A stretch of DNA of 63,245 nt from Allobosea robiniae (GCF_900102525.1 NZ_FNBZ01000011.1:1-63245); one strand, 5' to 3'. Counted from the first letter of the stretch, positions 42,707 to 51,478 are shown. A program made the numbers and translations. The notes: generated from the sequence alone by a model not told the origin.

Positions 42707-44772
42707 CGCCACATGCCCCGCATCTTTGCCCTGACATCCACCTTGGGGCCACCAGATGGTGCTCGCGAGGCTTCCGCGGCGGCCATGGGCCAGGCCGTCC
42801 GTTCGAACTGGCCGAGCAGCGCATTCGGGATGAAACGGGTGCGGTTGGCATAGACGTGACGATCGCCCGTCGCCGATTGGCCGTGCGTGAAGAAGCGCTG
42901 TGGCACGACGAGGTGCAGATCGTCCTTCGCCCGCGTCATCGCGACATAGAGCAGACGCCGCTCTTCCTCGATCTCATCACGCGCACCGGCGCCAAGGTCG
43001 ATAGGGATGCAGCCGTCGACTGTGTTCATGACGAAGACCGATTTCCATTCCTGCCCTTTGGCCGAATGGATCGTCGACAGGATGAGATAGTCCTCATCGA
43101 GATGCGGAACGCCGGCCTGATCGCTTGTCGCGTCCGGCGGGTCGAGCGTCAGTTCAGTCAGGAAGCGCTCGCGCGACGGGTAACCGCCCGCAATCTGTTC
43201 GAGCTGCACGAGATCGGCTTGCCTGGTGCTGGCGTCCTCATGGATCCGCTCCAAGTGGGGCTCGTACCAGCGGCGAGCAAGTTCAATCTCTGCCGGCCAA
43301 CCCGCCGTGCCGGCGCGCAGCTCACCGACCGCAGCGACGAACGACGACCAGTCGTCGCCAGCCCGCGGCGGAGCCGGAGCGTTCTCCAGTGCCTCGAGGG
43401 GCGCCGAGGCCTGGGCAACATGTTCCAGGACGCGCTGCGCCGAGGTCGGGCCGACGCCGGGCAAGAGCTGCAGCACCCGGAAGCCGGATACCTTGTCGCG
43501 CGGGTTCTCCACGAAGCGCAGCAGCGCCAGCAGGTCCTTGATATGGGCGCTGTCGAGGAACTTGAGGCCGCCGAATTTCAAGAACGGGATATTCCGTCGC
43601 GTGAGCTCGATTTCCAGCGGGCCGCTGTGGTGGGAGGCGCGGAACAGGACCGCCTGCTGCTTCAAGGTTGAGCCACCCTCGCGGCTCTCCAGCACCTTCT
43701 CCGCGATGAAACGCGCCTGGTCCGCTTCGTCTCGAACATGGACGAGTTGCGGTGGCGATCCGGTCGCGCGGTCGGTCCAGAGGTTCTTGGTGAAGCGCTC
43801 GGCCGCAAGGTCGATGACGGCATTCGCAGCCGACAGGATGGCGCTGGTCGAGCGGTAGTTCTGATCGAGCGTGATGACCTCGGCTGGCGGCACGAAGGCT
43901 GCTGGGAAATCGAGGATGTTGCGGACTGTCGCGGCGCGGAACGAATAGATCGATTGGGCATCGTCGCCGACCACCGTAAGCCCGCGGCCGTCGGGCTTGA
44001 GCGCCAGCAGGATCGAGGACTGGAGCCGGTTGGTATCCTGATACTCGTCGACCATGACATGGTCGAAGCGACCGCCGATGTCCGCCGCGATGTCGGGATC
44101 GGTCACGGCCTGGGCCCAGTAGAGTAGCAGGTCGTCGTAATCCAGGACGTTCTGGCTCTGCTTGGCTTCGACATAGGCCGCGAACAGCTCTTTCAGCTCA
44201 GCCGCCCAGGTGGCGCACCAAGGGTAGGACAGGCGCAGAACGTCTTCGATCGGCAGCTCGGCATTCACGCAGCGCGAATAGATCGCCAGGCAGGTGCCCT
44301 TCGTCGGAAACCGCGACTCCGTCTTGGAGAAGCCGAGCTCGTGTCGAACCAGGTTCATCTGGTCAGCCGAATCCTCCCGATCATGGATCGTGAAAGCCGG
44401 GTCGAGTCCGAGCTGCTCGGCATAGTCGCGCAGCAAGCGCGCGCCGATGCCATGGAAGGTGCCTGCCCAGGTCAGCGCGTCGGCGAGTACGCCGGCACCT
44501 TCGCCGAGCACCTTCCGGGCGATCCGCTCGACGCGCTTTGCCATTTCGGAAGCCGCGCGCCGCGAGAAGGTCATCAGCAGGATCCGCCGCGGGTCGGCGC
44601 CGCTCACCATGAGATGGGCGACGCGATGTGCAAGCGTATTGGTCTTGCCCGAGCCGGCCCCCGCGATGACGAGCAGCGGCGAGGAAGCCACCGCGCCGAC
44701 ACCATGGATCACCGCGCGTCGCTGCGCCGGGTTGAGCGCGTCGAGATAGCTGATCGGCGCGACGGCGTTCAT
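42703..44772 (-). CDS. UvrD/PcrA-like superfamily 1 helicase
   Basis: A 689-residue helicase with all SF1A motifs: LNPAQRRAV (Q motif), AGAGSGKT (38-45), TFSRRAASEM (Ia), VDEYQDTN (II), VVGDDAQSIYSFRAA (III), LDQNYRS (IV), STIHSAKGQEWKSVFV (V) and EERRLLYVAMTRAKDDL (VI). It is about 30-50 residues shorter than UvrD at the C-terminus. It is likely a 3'-5' DNA unwinding enzyme for repair. It is the second gene of the LexA-box operon and overlaps both neighbours by four bases. Confidence 0.94.
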   Translation of the reverse strand: MNAVAPISYLDALNPAQRRAVIHGVGAVASSPLLVIAGAGSGKTNTLAHRVAHLMVSGADPRRILLMTFSRRAASEMAKRVERIARKVLGEGAGVLADALTWAGTFHGIGARLLRDYAEQLGLDPAFTIHDREDSADQMNLVRHELGFSKTESRFPTKGTCLAIYSRCVNAELPIEDVLRLSYPWCATWAAELKELFAAYVEAKQSQNVLDYDDLLLYWAQAVTDPDIAADIGGRFDHVMVDEYQDTNRLQSSILLALKPDGRGLTVVGDDAQSIYSFRAATVRNILDFPAAFVPPAEVITLDQNYRSTSAILSAANAVIDLAAERFTKNLWTDRATGSPPQLVHVRDEADQARFIAEKVLESREGGSTLKQQAVLFRASHHSGPLEIELTRRNIPFLKFGGLKFLDSAHIKDLLALLRFVENPRDKVSGFRVLQLLPGVGPTSAQRVLEHVAQASAPLEALENAPAPPRAGDDWSSFVAAVGELRAGTAGWPAEIELARRWYEPHLERIHEDASTRQADLVQLEQIAGGYPSRERFLTELTLDPPDATSDQAGVPHLDEDYLILSTIHSAKGQEWKSVFVMNTVDGCIPIDLGAGARDEIEEERRLLYVAMTRAKDDLHLVVPQRFFTHGQSATGDRHVYANRTRFIPNALLGQFERTAWPMAAAEASRAPSGGPKVDVRAKMRGMWR

Positions 44773-44990
44773 GACTTCAATTCCCGAACCGGCCGCGCTC
44801 CTTCCGAGAACCGACCGCGAAGGAAGCCCAGTGAGGCTGCCCGATCGGCATCTCGCAAGAGCTCATCACGGTTGTGAAGTAAGGCCCTGATGGCAGCCCG
44901 GGCATCGCCCTCGAACTCCGCCAGAACAGAGTCGATTTGTTGCTCCATAGGCTTTGGAGCAGGCGCCTGTTTCAGCACGACCGGGGGCAT
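44769..44990 (-). CDS. 73-residue first gene of the LexA operon
   Basis: MPPVVLKQAPAPKPMEQQID followed by a helix (SVLAEFEGDARAAIRALLHNRDELL) and ASLGFLRGRFSEGARP. The end resembles small regulatory or adaptor proteins found before UvrD-like helicases in rhizobia, but I do not recognise a domain. GAGGA precedes the ATG at seven bases. Its stop overlaps the helicase start (ATGA). Confidence 0.75.
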   Translation of the reverse strand: MPPVVLKQAPAPKPMEQQIDSVLAEFEGDARAAIRALLHNRDELLRDADRAASLGFLRGRFSEGARPVRELKS

Positions 44991-45010
44991 GGATGCGTCC
45001 TCAAGAATGA

Positions 45011-45045
45011 GAACATTATGAGAACAATCACCTGCGAGGAGTCAA
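45011..45045 (-). promoter_or_regulatory. SOS promoter with alphaproteobacterial LexA box
   Basis: On the minus strand GTTC-TCATAAT-GTTC (45025-45011) matches the alphaproteobacterial LexA consensus GTTC-N7-GTTC. Within it CATAAT (45020-45015) makes a near-consensus -10, with TTGACT (45045-45040) as -35 at 19-base spacing. LexA bound here would cover the -10. The first gene of the operon starts 21 bases further on at 44990. Confidence 0.8.
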
Positions 45046-45094
45046 GATACCAGGCAAAATTCACACCCGGGCACCCTGCACGAATGGGCGCCGG

Positions 45095-46087
45095 CTAGGT
45101 GCGATATCGATCGAATGCCGTAAGCCGCTGGATCAGTGGCTCCGCGTCCTCCCAGCCGTAAATCTCGGTGCGGAGATAGCGGAGCTCTTCCTCTTCGAGC
45201 TCGTCATCGATCTCGATCCACCAGGCTCTCGGCCTGCCATCGCTTCCATCCGACCAGCGATAGCCCCTGCCCTTGAGGTGATCCTTCATGTCGAACGCCG
45301 CGTTCTCCGCATAGATGCGGACGCGGCTCCGCTCGCTTGAACGCAAGAGCTGCGAGAATGGTGGCGCGCCACCCTCCCCGGCCGGCCTCGCCAGTACCTC
45401 TAAAAGCGCATTGCAATCATCCGTCGCGCGGTGGCCTTCGTGGAACAGGCCAGATTGGCCAACGAGGTATCCGAGCTTGTTGCCTTCGAAGCCTAAATCC
45501 GCCCACGGAATTTCTTTGACGGAACATGCCCAGGCCTTCGAGGCAAAAGTCGGCGAGAGCTTTTCGCAGAATGGCCGGTCGAAAGCGGCGTTATGGGCGA
45601 TAACGAGATCTGCAGGCTCGATAAGAGCATCCAGCGCTGCAACATCGATCTCAAGACCGGCGACCATCTCGTCGGTGATGCCCGTCAGCCGGATAATCTC
45701 CGCTGGGATCGGATCCGAGGGCTGACGCAGGCCGCTATAGATTCCCACGACGTCGCCGACCGCTCCCTCGTCGTCGTAGGTGAAGGCGACAGCTCCAATT
45801 TCGATGATCTCGTCCTTGGCGTGATTGAGCCCTGTCGTCTCCGTGTCCACCAAAACTGCAAGGTTCGGAAATGCGCTCTCCGCTCGCGGGATGATCGGAC
45901 GCGGCACGAGCTTGCGCAGGATTCTATAGCGCCCGCCCTGCTCCAGCCGTTGTGCGGCCTCCTCGTCATCCCAGCCGGGCGGAGTGGACGGGCTTTCCGA
46001 CTTCCGCTTGCGCGGCGTAGCTCTCGGCGTTTGCCGATAGCCAGGCGCATCGTCGAACAAGTCAAACTGGCTGGAAATGCTCTTCAA
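45095..46087 (-). CDS. DnaQ-like 3'-5' exonuclease
   Basis: A protein of about 330 residues with a DEDDh exonuclease core: VDTETTG (Asp, Glu), the IIEIGAVAF strand, HNAAFDRPF (Asp), and HRATDDC (His, Asp). A C-terminal domain follows (DMKDHLKGRGYRWSDGSDG, then RPRAWWIEIDDE). It degrades DNA or RNA from 3' ends, in repair or proofreading. The start is uncertain: I choose a TTG at 46087 with AAGG eight bases before, because the family begins near SSQFDLF; the frame stays open to 46318 but overlaps the phosphatase remnant. Confidence 0.85.
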   Translation of the reverse strand: MKSISSQFDLFDDAPGYRQTPRATPRKRKSESPSTPPGWDDEEAAQRLEQGGRYRILRKLVPRPIIPRAESAFPNLAVLVDTETTGLNHAKDEIIEIGAVAFTYDDEGAVGDVVGIYSGLRQPSDPIPAEIIRLTGITDEMVAGLEIDVAALDALIEPADLVIAHNAAFDRPFCEKLSPTFASKAWACSVKEIPWADLGFEGNKLGYLVGQSGLFHEGHRATDDCNALLEVLARPAGEGGAPPFSQLLRSSERSRVRIYAENAAFDMKDHLKGRGYRWSDGSDGRPRAWWIEIDDELEEEELRYLRTEIYGWEDAEPLIQRLTAFDRYRT

Positions 46088-46217
46088 GGCTGAGCCCTTG
46101 CTGCCATCGTCATTACGGACCAACCTCCATTCCCGGGACGTCGTCTCGATCCCAGCGAACGACCGTGCTCCTCGCGCCCGTCGCATTGAGCGACGGGATA
46201 CCTCCAGATGCTTCGAG

Positions 46218-46995
46218 TTACTGCTGGGGCGCAAGCCAGGACAGATCATCCAGCAACGTCCCATCCCCGCGGTTGCGTTCCACAGGATCGACCTTGACGA
46301 TCGATCGGCCTTCCCCATCGGTCTGGAAGAACGACAGCTCTTGTCTCGCCTGATCGATTACAAGGACCGACAATCGTCCCGTCCAGCAGGCGCCCGTGTC
46401 CATAGATATCCGATTCTCTGTGATCACGGGTCGAGGAGGATCCATGACCGAGTGGCCGTGAACGACGACCCGAGGCAGCTTGCCGCAATGATTGAGAAAC
46501 GGCTCCCGGATCCACATCAGGTCCTCAGGCGACTGCGCCTTGAGGGCGACGCCCGGTCTAATGCCCGCATGCGCGAAAAGAAACGGGCCCTCCTCAATCA
46601 TGAATGTGGAGCCGCGAAGAAGGTCGAAATGGCCGGGATGCCGGCTCAGGATGAACCGACGTGCAGTCGATGTTGAGGTCGCAGTAGGAATCTATGGTTT
46701 CCCTGCCGCCGTCATGAAACCACGTGCGGAGCTGGCGCCGGTCATTCTCCAGGAATCGGAGAAACCAGTCGTCGTGATTTCCACGCAGGAAAACGGAAGC
46801 AGGATGGTCGGTCAGGGCACGACCGACAATCTCAAGACCTCCCTTCGCATCTCGACCACGGTCGACAAGATCGTCGAGGAAGATGATCCGCGGCGTGCCG
46901 CCCATGCGAGCCGCATCCTTCTCACAGAATGTGATGGCTGTCTGAAGGAGGTCAGAGCGACCGTGGACATCGCCTATCGCGTAGGTGAGAAGCAT
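46218..46995 (-). pseudogene. Calcineurin-like serine/threonine phosphatase, frameshifted
   Basis: The 5' part has YAIGDVHGRSDLL, IIFLDDLVDRGRDA and VFLRGNHDDWFLRFL (metal-binding motifs GDVHG, GDxVDRG-like and GNHD). The 3' part, in another frame, has MIEEGPFLFAHAGIRPG and VVVHGHSVMDPP, which complete the PPP-type phosphatase. The frames join near 46636-46650, where one extra base would explain the break (...HPEP then GHFDLLRGSTF). The start at 46995 is ATG. It is probably inactive unless frameshifting occurs. Confidence 0.8.
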
Positions 46996-47077
46996 GCATA
47001 CCCACCCATTTCGCAATCCAAGGCGGCGAGCCCGCCGGCCGTCTCGTGACGCACGTTGAAGCAGACGATGGGATCGC

Positions 47078-47335
47078 TCACGGTCGCGTCGACGAACTGC
47101 ATCCGTGTTCGCCCCACATCTCATCGGTTTCGCGCTTGTGATCGCCGAGCGCAAACGGCCCTGCCGCCTGCACCATCGCGAGGGATTTAGACATTCGATC
47201 GCGCATCGACAGACTGCTCTGGGCAGTTTCGTGCTCGCTCGCAGATTTGTTTGCCTCGCCTTTCGAGGTCCCGGAAAAACTGACGGGTTCCCCGGTCAGC
47301 TTATCGACCTCCGGATTCTTGATATGATCAGTCAT
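47078..47335 (-). CDS. 85-residue hypothetical protein
   Basis: Hydrophilic, starting MTDHIKNPEVDKLTGEPVSF, followed by a Ser-rich stretch and MRDRMSKSLAMVQAAGPFAL. AAGGACG lies eight bases before the ATG. No domain is recognised. It lies upstream of the phosphatase remnant on the same strand. Confidence 0.5.
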   Translation of the reverse strand: MTDHIKNPEVDKLTGEPVSFSGTSKGEANKSASEHETAQSSLSMRDRMSKSLAMVQAAGPFALGDHKRETDEMWGEHGCSSSTRP

Positions 47336-47391
47336 GGAGGACGTCCTTCAGCAGGGTCCAAACCAAGGATCGCTTCCTCAATTCGGCACGG

Positions 47392-47610
47392 CTAATCGGC
47401 TTTTCGCCGGTATCGTTCCAAAGCGCGACGAACGAGATCTGCCTCATCCAACGCGATACGAGCTAGACAAGCCACAATATCGGCAAGGCGCTCCCGTTCG
47501 AGCTCCTGATCCGCGTCAGGAACGCTAGGTCGGATTTCGTTCCAGACTGTATCGAGAGCACCCTGGGCACGGGCGACATCGACCGGATCACTCAGAGACG
47601 AAAACGGCAT
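47392..47610 (-). CDS. Small conserved protein (MPFSSL family), copy 2
   Basis: A 72-residue paralogue of the protein encoded at 3744-3959: MPFSSLSDPVDVARAQGALD, then ELERERLADIVACLARIALDEADLVRRALERYRRKA. The ATG at 47610 is preferred because it begins the conserved part. The function is unknown. Its repetition in a second stress-related cluster argues for a general role. Confidence 0.7.
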   Translation of the reverse strand: MPFSSLSDPVDVARAQGALDTVWNEIRPSVPDADQELERERLADIVACLARIALDEADLVRRALERYRRKAD

Positions 47611-47665
47611 GATCGAACAATCATAGGCACTGCCCACGGCACGACCCAGCGAATTCCAGCGCTGC

Positions 47666-47962
47666 TCAAGCAGCAGGATCGATCGTTTCGGCCACTGCCT
47701 CCTTCTTCGGGCGGGGCAGGAGCGTCATGATCAGGATGAAGGCGGAGAGGACGAAACAAATGCTGTTGGTGACGATCAACGGCCATTGGCCCAAGCCGAG
47801 GCCGTAGGCGGTCCAAAGCGCAAAGCCGGTGACGGTGAGACTGTAGGTCAGCGGAGAGATCGCTTTCGTATCGCGCGTCCTGACGATCCGCCACGCCTGA
47901 GGCACGAAGCAGATTGTGGAGCACAGTGCGGCCAGAGTGCCGGCGACAGCGACCCAGTTCAT
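47666..47962 (-). CDS. SemiSWEET sugar transporter
   Basis: A 98-residue protein with three membrane helices and the PQ-loop motif CFVPQAWRIVRTRDTKAIS, a WTAYGL helix and NSICFVLSAFILIMTLLPR. Bacterial SemiSWEETs work as dimers and let sugars pass down their gradient. It starts nine bases after the upstream small gene and ends a four-gene chain. The sugar is unknown. Confidence 0.92.
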   Translation of the reverse strand: MNWVAVAGTLAALCSTICFVPQAWRIVRTRDTKAISPLTYSLTVTGFALWTAYGLGLGQWPLIVTNSICFVLSAFILIMTLLPRPKKEAVAETIDPAA

Positions 47963-47971
47963 CGCAGAAAC

Positions 47972-48217
47972 CTATTTCGACAAACGACGGACGTTCGCCC
48001 GCACCTTGCGTCGATAGCCGCGGGCGATGCCGACAGGCCCGGTCCCCGTCGCCGCCATTATAGCAGCTGTCTGAGCAGCCGTGATCTTTTCCTTCACCAT
48101 CAACTTGGCTTCGCGCTCGCCGGCTGAGCCGCCAGCGGCGACCTTCATGCTTCTGAGCCAAATGGCCTGTTGCGACTCGAATGCCAGCATCGACATTTCA
48201 AGGAAGAGCTTAAGCAT
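47972..48217 (-). CDS. 81-residue conserved alphaproteobacterial protein
   Basis: Helical protein with AFESQQAIWLRSMKVAAGGSAG, then EAKLMVKEKITAAQTAAIMA and the basic end GYRRKVRANVRRLSK. This pattern (E.Q..I.LR.MK.A.GG, Y.RKVRAN..RL) recurs in small alphaproteobacterial proteins with phasin-like helices; no function is established that I know of. It overlaps the upstream gene by eight bases. Confidence 0.7.
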   Translation of the reverse strand: MLKLFLEMSMLAFESQQAIWLRSMKVAAGGSAGEREAKLMVKEKITAAQTAAIMAATGTGPVGIARGYRRKVRANVRRLSK

Positions 48218-48524
48218 CTGACGCCTTTCGGCCTGCGGAGTTCTGTCGCTTTGTGTTCGGTCGCGCGCGCCGAGAGGCGGGTCTTGCGCGTGCGGCTGTC
48301 GGCTTTGCGCGGCGTTTGGGGGTAACGTCCTTTGCCGCCATGGCCCGCGCGTCCTGGTTCAGGCGATAAAGCCCGTAGCCGATCGCTCCCGCAATAATGA
48401 CTGGCGTCGGGAGCCGGGTGGCCAGCAAGGTCAGAGGAACTGCAAACCGTTCCGGGATTTCACCCTGCTCGACATTCCGGGCAATCCAGGCGCCCGCCAA
48501 GCTGGAAAATGCAGCCCTGATCAT
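48210..48524 (-). CDS. 104-residue membrane protein with very basic tail
   Basis: Two short hydrophobic stretches (AAFSSLAGAWIA and LPTPVIIAGAIGYGLYRL) are followed by a Lys/Arg/Ala-rich tail of about 45 residues (KRRAKPTAARARPASRRARP). The tail may bind nucleic acid or acidic polymers. The ATG at 48524 overlaps the stop of the upstream gene (ATGA). The function is unknown. Confidence 0.65.
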   Translation of the reverse strand: MIRAAFSSLAGAWIARNVEQGEIPERFAVPLTLLATRLPTPVIIAGAIGYGLYRLNQDARAMAAKDVTPKRRAKPTAARARPASRRARPNTKRQNSAGRKASDA

Positions 48525-48706
48525 TTCTGCTCCTCGGCTCCACCGGGTGTGATAGGCACTTGCTCGGCCACCGGATCGCTCGCGGAAAAGGTATCCTTGA
48601 GCGCCCTTTCGAGCTTCTGATCGGGGGTCAGCTCGCGCTCCTCCTTGCGTTGGGTCTTCTGTTCCTGCCGGAGGCTTTCGACCGCCGGGCTTCGTTCGTT
48701 CGCCAT
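48521..48706 (-). CDS. 61-residue acidic hypothetical protein
   Basis: MANERSPAVESLRQEQKTQR, then KLERALKDTFSASDPVAEQV and a Gly/Glu-rich end. The DxxLERALKDTFSASDPVA segment occurs in many small proteobacterial proteins of unknown role. The ATG at 48706 follows GGAGAAA. It is the first gene of the chain leading to SemiSWEET. Confidence 0.7.
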   Translation of the reverse strand: MANERSPAVESLRQEQKTQRKEERELTPDQKLERALKDTFSASDPVAEQVPITPGGAEEQK

Positions 48707-48968
48707 GCATTTCTCCACCGGCCTTCCCGCGAGGCTGAGGTTGAACGTCCGCGGACGCGAGCTCGTTCCCGGCGGCGGCGCTCACTGGCTGCTAAAATCT
48801 TGCGGGAACCGAAGTGGCGCTTATCTCGTTGTCAGCGCGGCATCCTCGGATGCCTGCCTGCTCTCCGGTTGGATGCGTCGCCGCGGATGTACCGGCCGCA
48901 ACCGACAGGAGGGCATAGCCAGTTTCCCGGCGATGGCCGGAGCCGCCTAGTCCTGACAGAAGTCAGAG

Positions 48969-48993
48969 GCCCGCCACTTTCCAAGTGGCGGGC
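48969..48993 (+). terminator. Strong intrinsic terminator on the plus strand
   Basis: An 11-bp perfect stem (48969-48979 with 48983-48993) and 3-base loop are followed by TTATTATTT. Both neighbouring genes lie on the minus strand, so no annotated gene uses it. The 250 bases before it (48719-48968) could encode a small RNA. No protein gene is supported there. Confidence 0.7.
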
Positions 48994-49020
48994 TTATTAT
49001 TTGATCCGGCTCGCAAAGCC

Positions 49021-49088
49021 ACGCCTTCAAGACCCGAGGCTGTGACTCCTTCGGTGATCACTTCGAACTTTTGCAGCGTGTGTCCAAC
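49021..49088 (-). pseudogene. C-terminal fragment of a transglutaminase-like gene
   Basis: The minus strand reads VGHTLQKFEVITEGVTASG, matching the end of the transglutaminase encoded at 55253-56086 (GPHILQKFEVITEEVAASES). The DNA match continues past the stop into flanking sequence (both have ATTTGATCC nearby). It is directly downstream of the M20 gene and in the same orientation as the intact copy about 6.2 kb away. Confidence 0.8.
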
Positions 49089-49090
49089 CA

Positions 49091-50743
49091 TTAGCCCAAG
49101 AAGCGGCTGACAATCTGGCGAAGAAACCTCGGCAGATCCTCGAAGGCGTAAGGTGCATGCACCCGCTCGAGCCTTTGATGGAATTCGCGCCCCCAAGGTC
49201 CGATATTCACCACCGGAAACGAAAGTGCATCGGTCCGCACATCATCGATGAGTTCCCTGGCTGGCGTATTGCCCGCGATCAGCGCGCGGTCGGTATCGAG
49301 CGGGCGATGTCCGAAGAAGCTCATGTCGGAGATGCCGGTGAAGAATTCTCGGTACTTGATCGCTGGGTGACCTCTCTCCTCCTGTGTCAGTCGCGCCGCT
49401 TCGATCGCAGCAGCAAACTCAGGATGCCCGCTCAACCTGGAAAAGTGGGTCGAAGGATACACGAGGCTACTCAGGCCATAGACGACGGCGGGGCCAATCA
49501 AGCCGGCTTCTGTCACCATGGCACTGACGACTGCACGGGTTTGAGCCAGGGGATCATCGGCGTTGCGCCATTTCCTCCCGACCTCATTCAACCGCGTGAT
49601 GGCTTCCGTCCCGCCGACGTATTGGACGCGATCCCGCAGTTCCGCAGCCGAGATGACCGCAACGTCCGGCGCCGCGGCCGTCTGCTTCGTTCCCAGCATC
49701 GTACCATAGGTGCGTGCTCGCCGATTGAAGGTCTCGATGGCCTCGGCGGCCGCGGTGCGGACTACTTGCTCGAAGAGGCCGAGAAGGTCCGTCGCCGCCC
49801 AATGATGCGAAAGCCAGTTGAAGCCGAGCCAGACTCGTTCCGGTGTGGTCACCTCGTAGCCACCGCGTAGATCCTTGGCCTCGAGACAGATCGGCGGCGG
49901 TGAAATCTCGCCCCCGGCCGTGTCGCAAAGCTCCGGATTCGCCTCAACCGCCCTGGTGATCTCGGACGCGATCAACTGGGCACTGACGCCTTCGAACGGA
50001 TAGCTCGCATGCGAGGAATGTCCGATGACCAGAGCGAACGGAAGCGCCTTGCCGATCGTGCCGCGATAGATCGCGCGGCCTTCCTCGCCGTCTCCCTGGT
50101 CGCTCGTTGCATCCAGATTGATCCCCGCCTGGATATCCAGCCCGAACTCGTTCGCGAACGTCGGAAGAGCATCTCGAAGACTGCGCATCCCTCGCGAGCC
50201 ACGCTCCTCGTCGGGCGTCGCAATGAGAATGAGATTGCCTAGCCGGTCCGGCTGGGCCGCGAAGGCTTCCAGTACCGCAATGCCCGCCGCGATCCCGCTC
50301 TTCATGTCGAGCAAGCCGCGCCCGGGCAGGAATTCGCCGCTCCTAAGGTCCTCCAGGGCGCGTTGCTCCGTGGTGTTCAAAGGCCTGCTCTCGAGATCGG
50401 CGATCAGGGCCGCCAGCAGCTCGTCGGGTTTGAACGCAAGGGGAGCGAGCTCCCGATAGTTATCGATCGACACGACATCATAATGCCCGGCCAATGCCAG
50501 CGCCCGGGCTCCCTGCCCACGCACGAGAGCTATCACGCTCTGGGTCATTGGATCGCCATGACTATCTACGAGGCGAACCTGATCCGGGTGGGTGCGGAAG
50601 TACGGCATTTCGCGCAGAAGTCCCGCGAGCTTCGCTCCGAACTCTGCTTCACCAGGCGTGCCGGTTTCGCTTCCCCAGCCTACCAGGCGGCAGGCTAGCT
50701 CACGAACGCGAGGACCGAACTCCAGCTTTCGTCGTTGTTCCAT
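49091..50743 (-). CDS. M20-family peptidase, RocB-like
   Basis: A 550-residue zinc peptidase-fold protein with ALAGHYDVVS (metal His, Asp), LLDMKSGIAAG (bridging Asp) and ATPDEERGS (catalytic Glu pair), and a long insertion and C-terminal part as in RocB arginine-utilisation proteins. It probably hydrolyses an N-acyl amino acid or dipeptide. It is divergent from an Lrp-type regulator 120 bases away, which suggests control by an amino acid. Confidence 0.87.
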   Translation of the reverse strand: MEQRRKLEFGPRVRELACRLVGWGSETGTPGEAEFGAKLAGLLREMPYFRTHPDQVRLVDSHGDPMTQSVIALVRGQGARALALAGHYDVVSIDNYRELAPLAFKPDELLAALIADLESRPLNTTEQRALEDLRSGEFLPGRGLLDMKSGIAAGIAVLEAFAAQPDRLGNLILIATPDEERGSRGMRSLRDALPTFANEFGLDIQAGINLDATSDQGDGEEGRAIYRGTIGKALPFALVIGHSSHASYPFEGVSAQLIASEITRAVEANPELCDTAGGEISPPPICLEAKDLRGGYEVTTPERVWLGFNWLSHHWAATDLLGLFEQVVRTAAAEAIETFNRRARTYGTMLGTKQTAAAPDVAVISAAELRDRVQYVGGTEAITRLNEVGRKWRNADDPLAQTRAVVSAMVTEAGLIGPAVVYGLSSLVYPSTHFSRLSGHPEFAAAIEAARLTQEERGHPAIKYREFFTGISDMSFFGHRPLDTDRALIAGNTPARELIDDVRTDALSFPVVNIGPWGREFHQRLERVHAPYAFEDLPRFLRQIVSRFLG

Positions 50744-50862
50744 CGGAACGCTCCGGATGCATTGCGGGCACGCCCAACATATGCGACCGACAGGTGAGCA
50801 GAAACGTCACATCCACACGCTTTGGGCGTGATGTTGTCTTTATCGTCAGCACTTCTGCCAGA

Positions 50863-51291
50863 ATGAGCAATCCAATGGACGATCTCGATCACCGCTTGAT
50901 TGCGGAGCTGCGCGTGAATGCCCGCGCCACGGTTCCGACATTAGCCAAGCTCCTTGGTGTTGCACGGGGCACGGTCCAGACCCGGATGGATCGGTTGATC
51001 GCCAACGGAACGATTGCCGGGTTCACGGTTCGGCTAAAGGATCATGCTGCCACTGATCGGATCCGCGGCATCATGATGATCGAGCTGGAAGGGCGGCATG
51101 TGAAAAGCACGGTAGTCGCGCTCAGGCGGAATCCGGGATTTGCCGGACTTCACACCACTAATGGGCTCTGGGACCTCATCGCCGAAATCGAGGTCTTGGA
51201 CATGGCCGAGTTCAATCGGCTGGTGAGCGGCATCCGAATCATGGACGGCATCTCGAAGTCAGAAACGCACATTCTTCTGGGTCCGGCGTAA
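50863..51291 (+). CDS. Lrp/AsnC-family transcriptional regulator
   Basis: A 142-residue regulator: helix-turn-helix (LIAELRVNARATVPTLAKLL, then TVQTRMDRLIANGTIAGFTV) and a ligand-sensing RAM domain (GIMMIELEGRH...GLHTTNGLWDLIAEIEV). It likely senses an amino acid and controls the divergent M20 gene and the MFS gene downstream. The ATG at 50863 is used; a Met four codons later is possible. Confidence 0.9.
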   Translation: MSNPMDDLDHRLIAELRVNARATVPTLAKLLGVARGTVQTRMDRLIANGTIAGFTVRLKDHAATDRIRGIMMIELEGRHVKSTVVALRRNPGFAGLHTTNGLWDLIAEIEVLDMAEFNRLVSGIRIMDGISKSETHILLGPA

Positions 51292-51478
51292 GAACCCTGT
51301 CAGCGGGCCTCGCGAGCAGCGAACGCGAGCGCCCTTCATTGGTATCGCTTCAGAAGTTCGAGAACATGCCGCGGCGTCGCGCCCATTACGCACGCCTGCG
51401 AACGGCGATAGCGTGTGCCGCTCCGCTGGCAGCCGCTGCGGCAACCTGCCCCCTTCTGACGAGGAAGTTTTGATCGCG

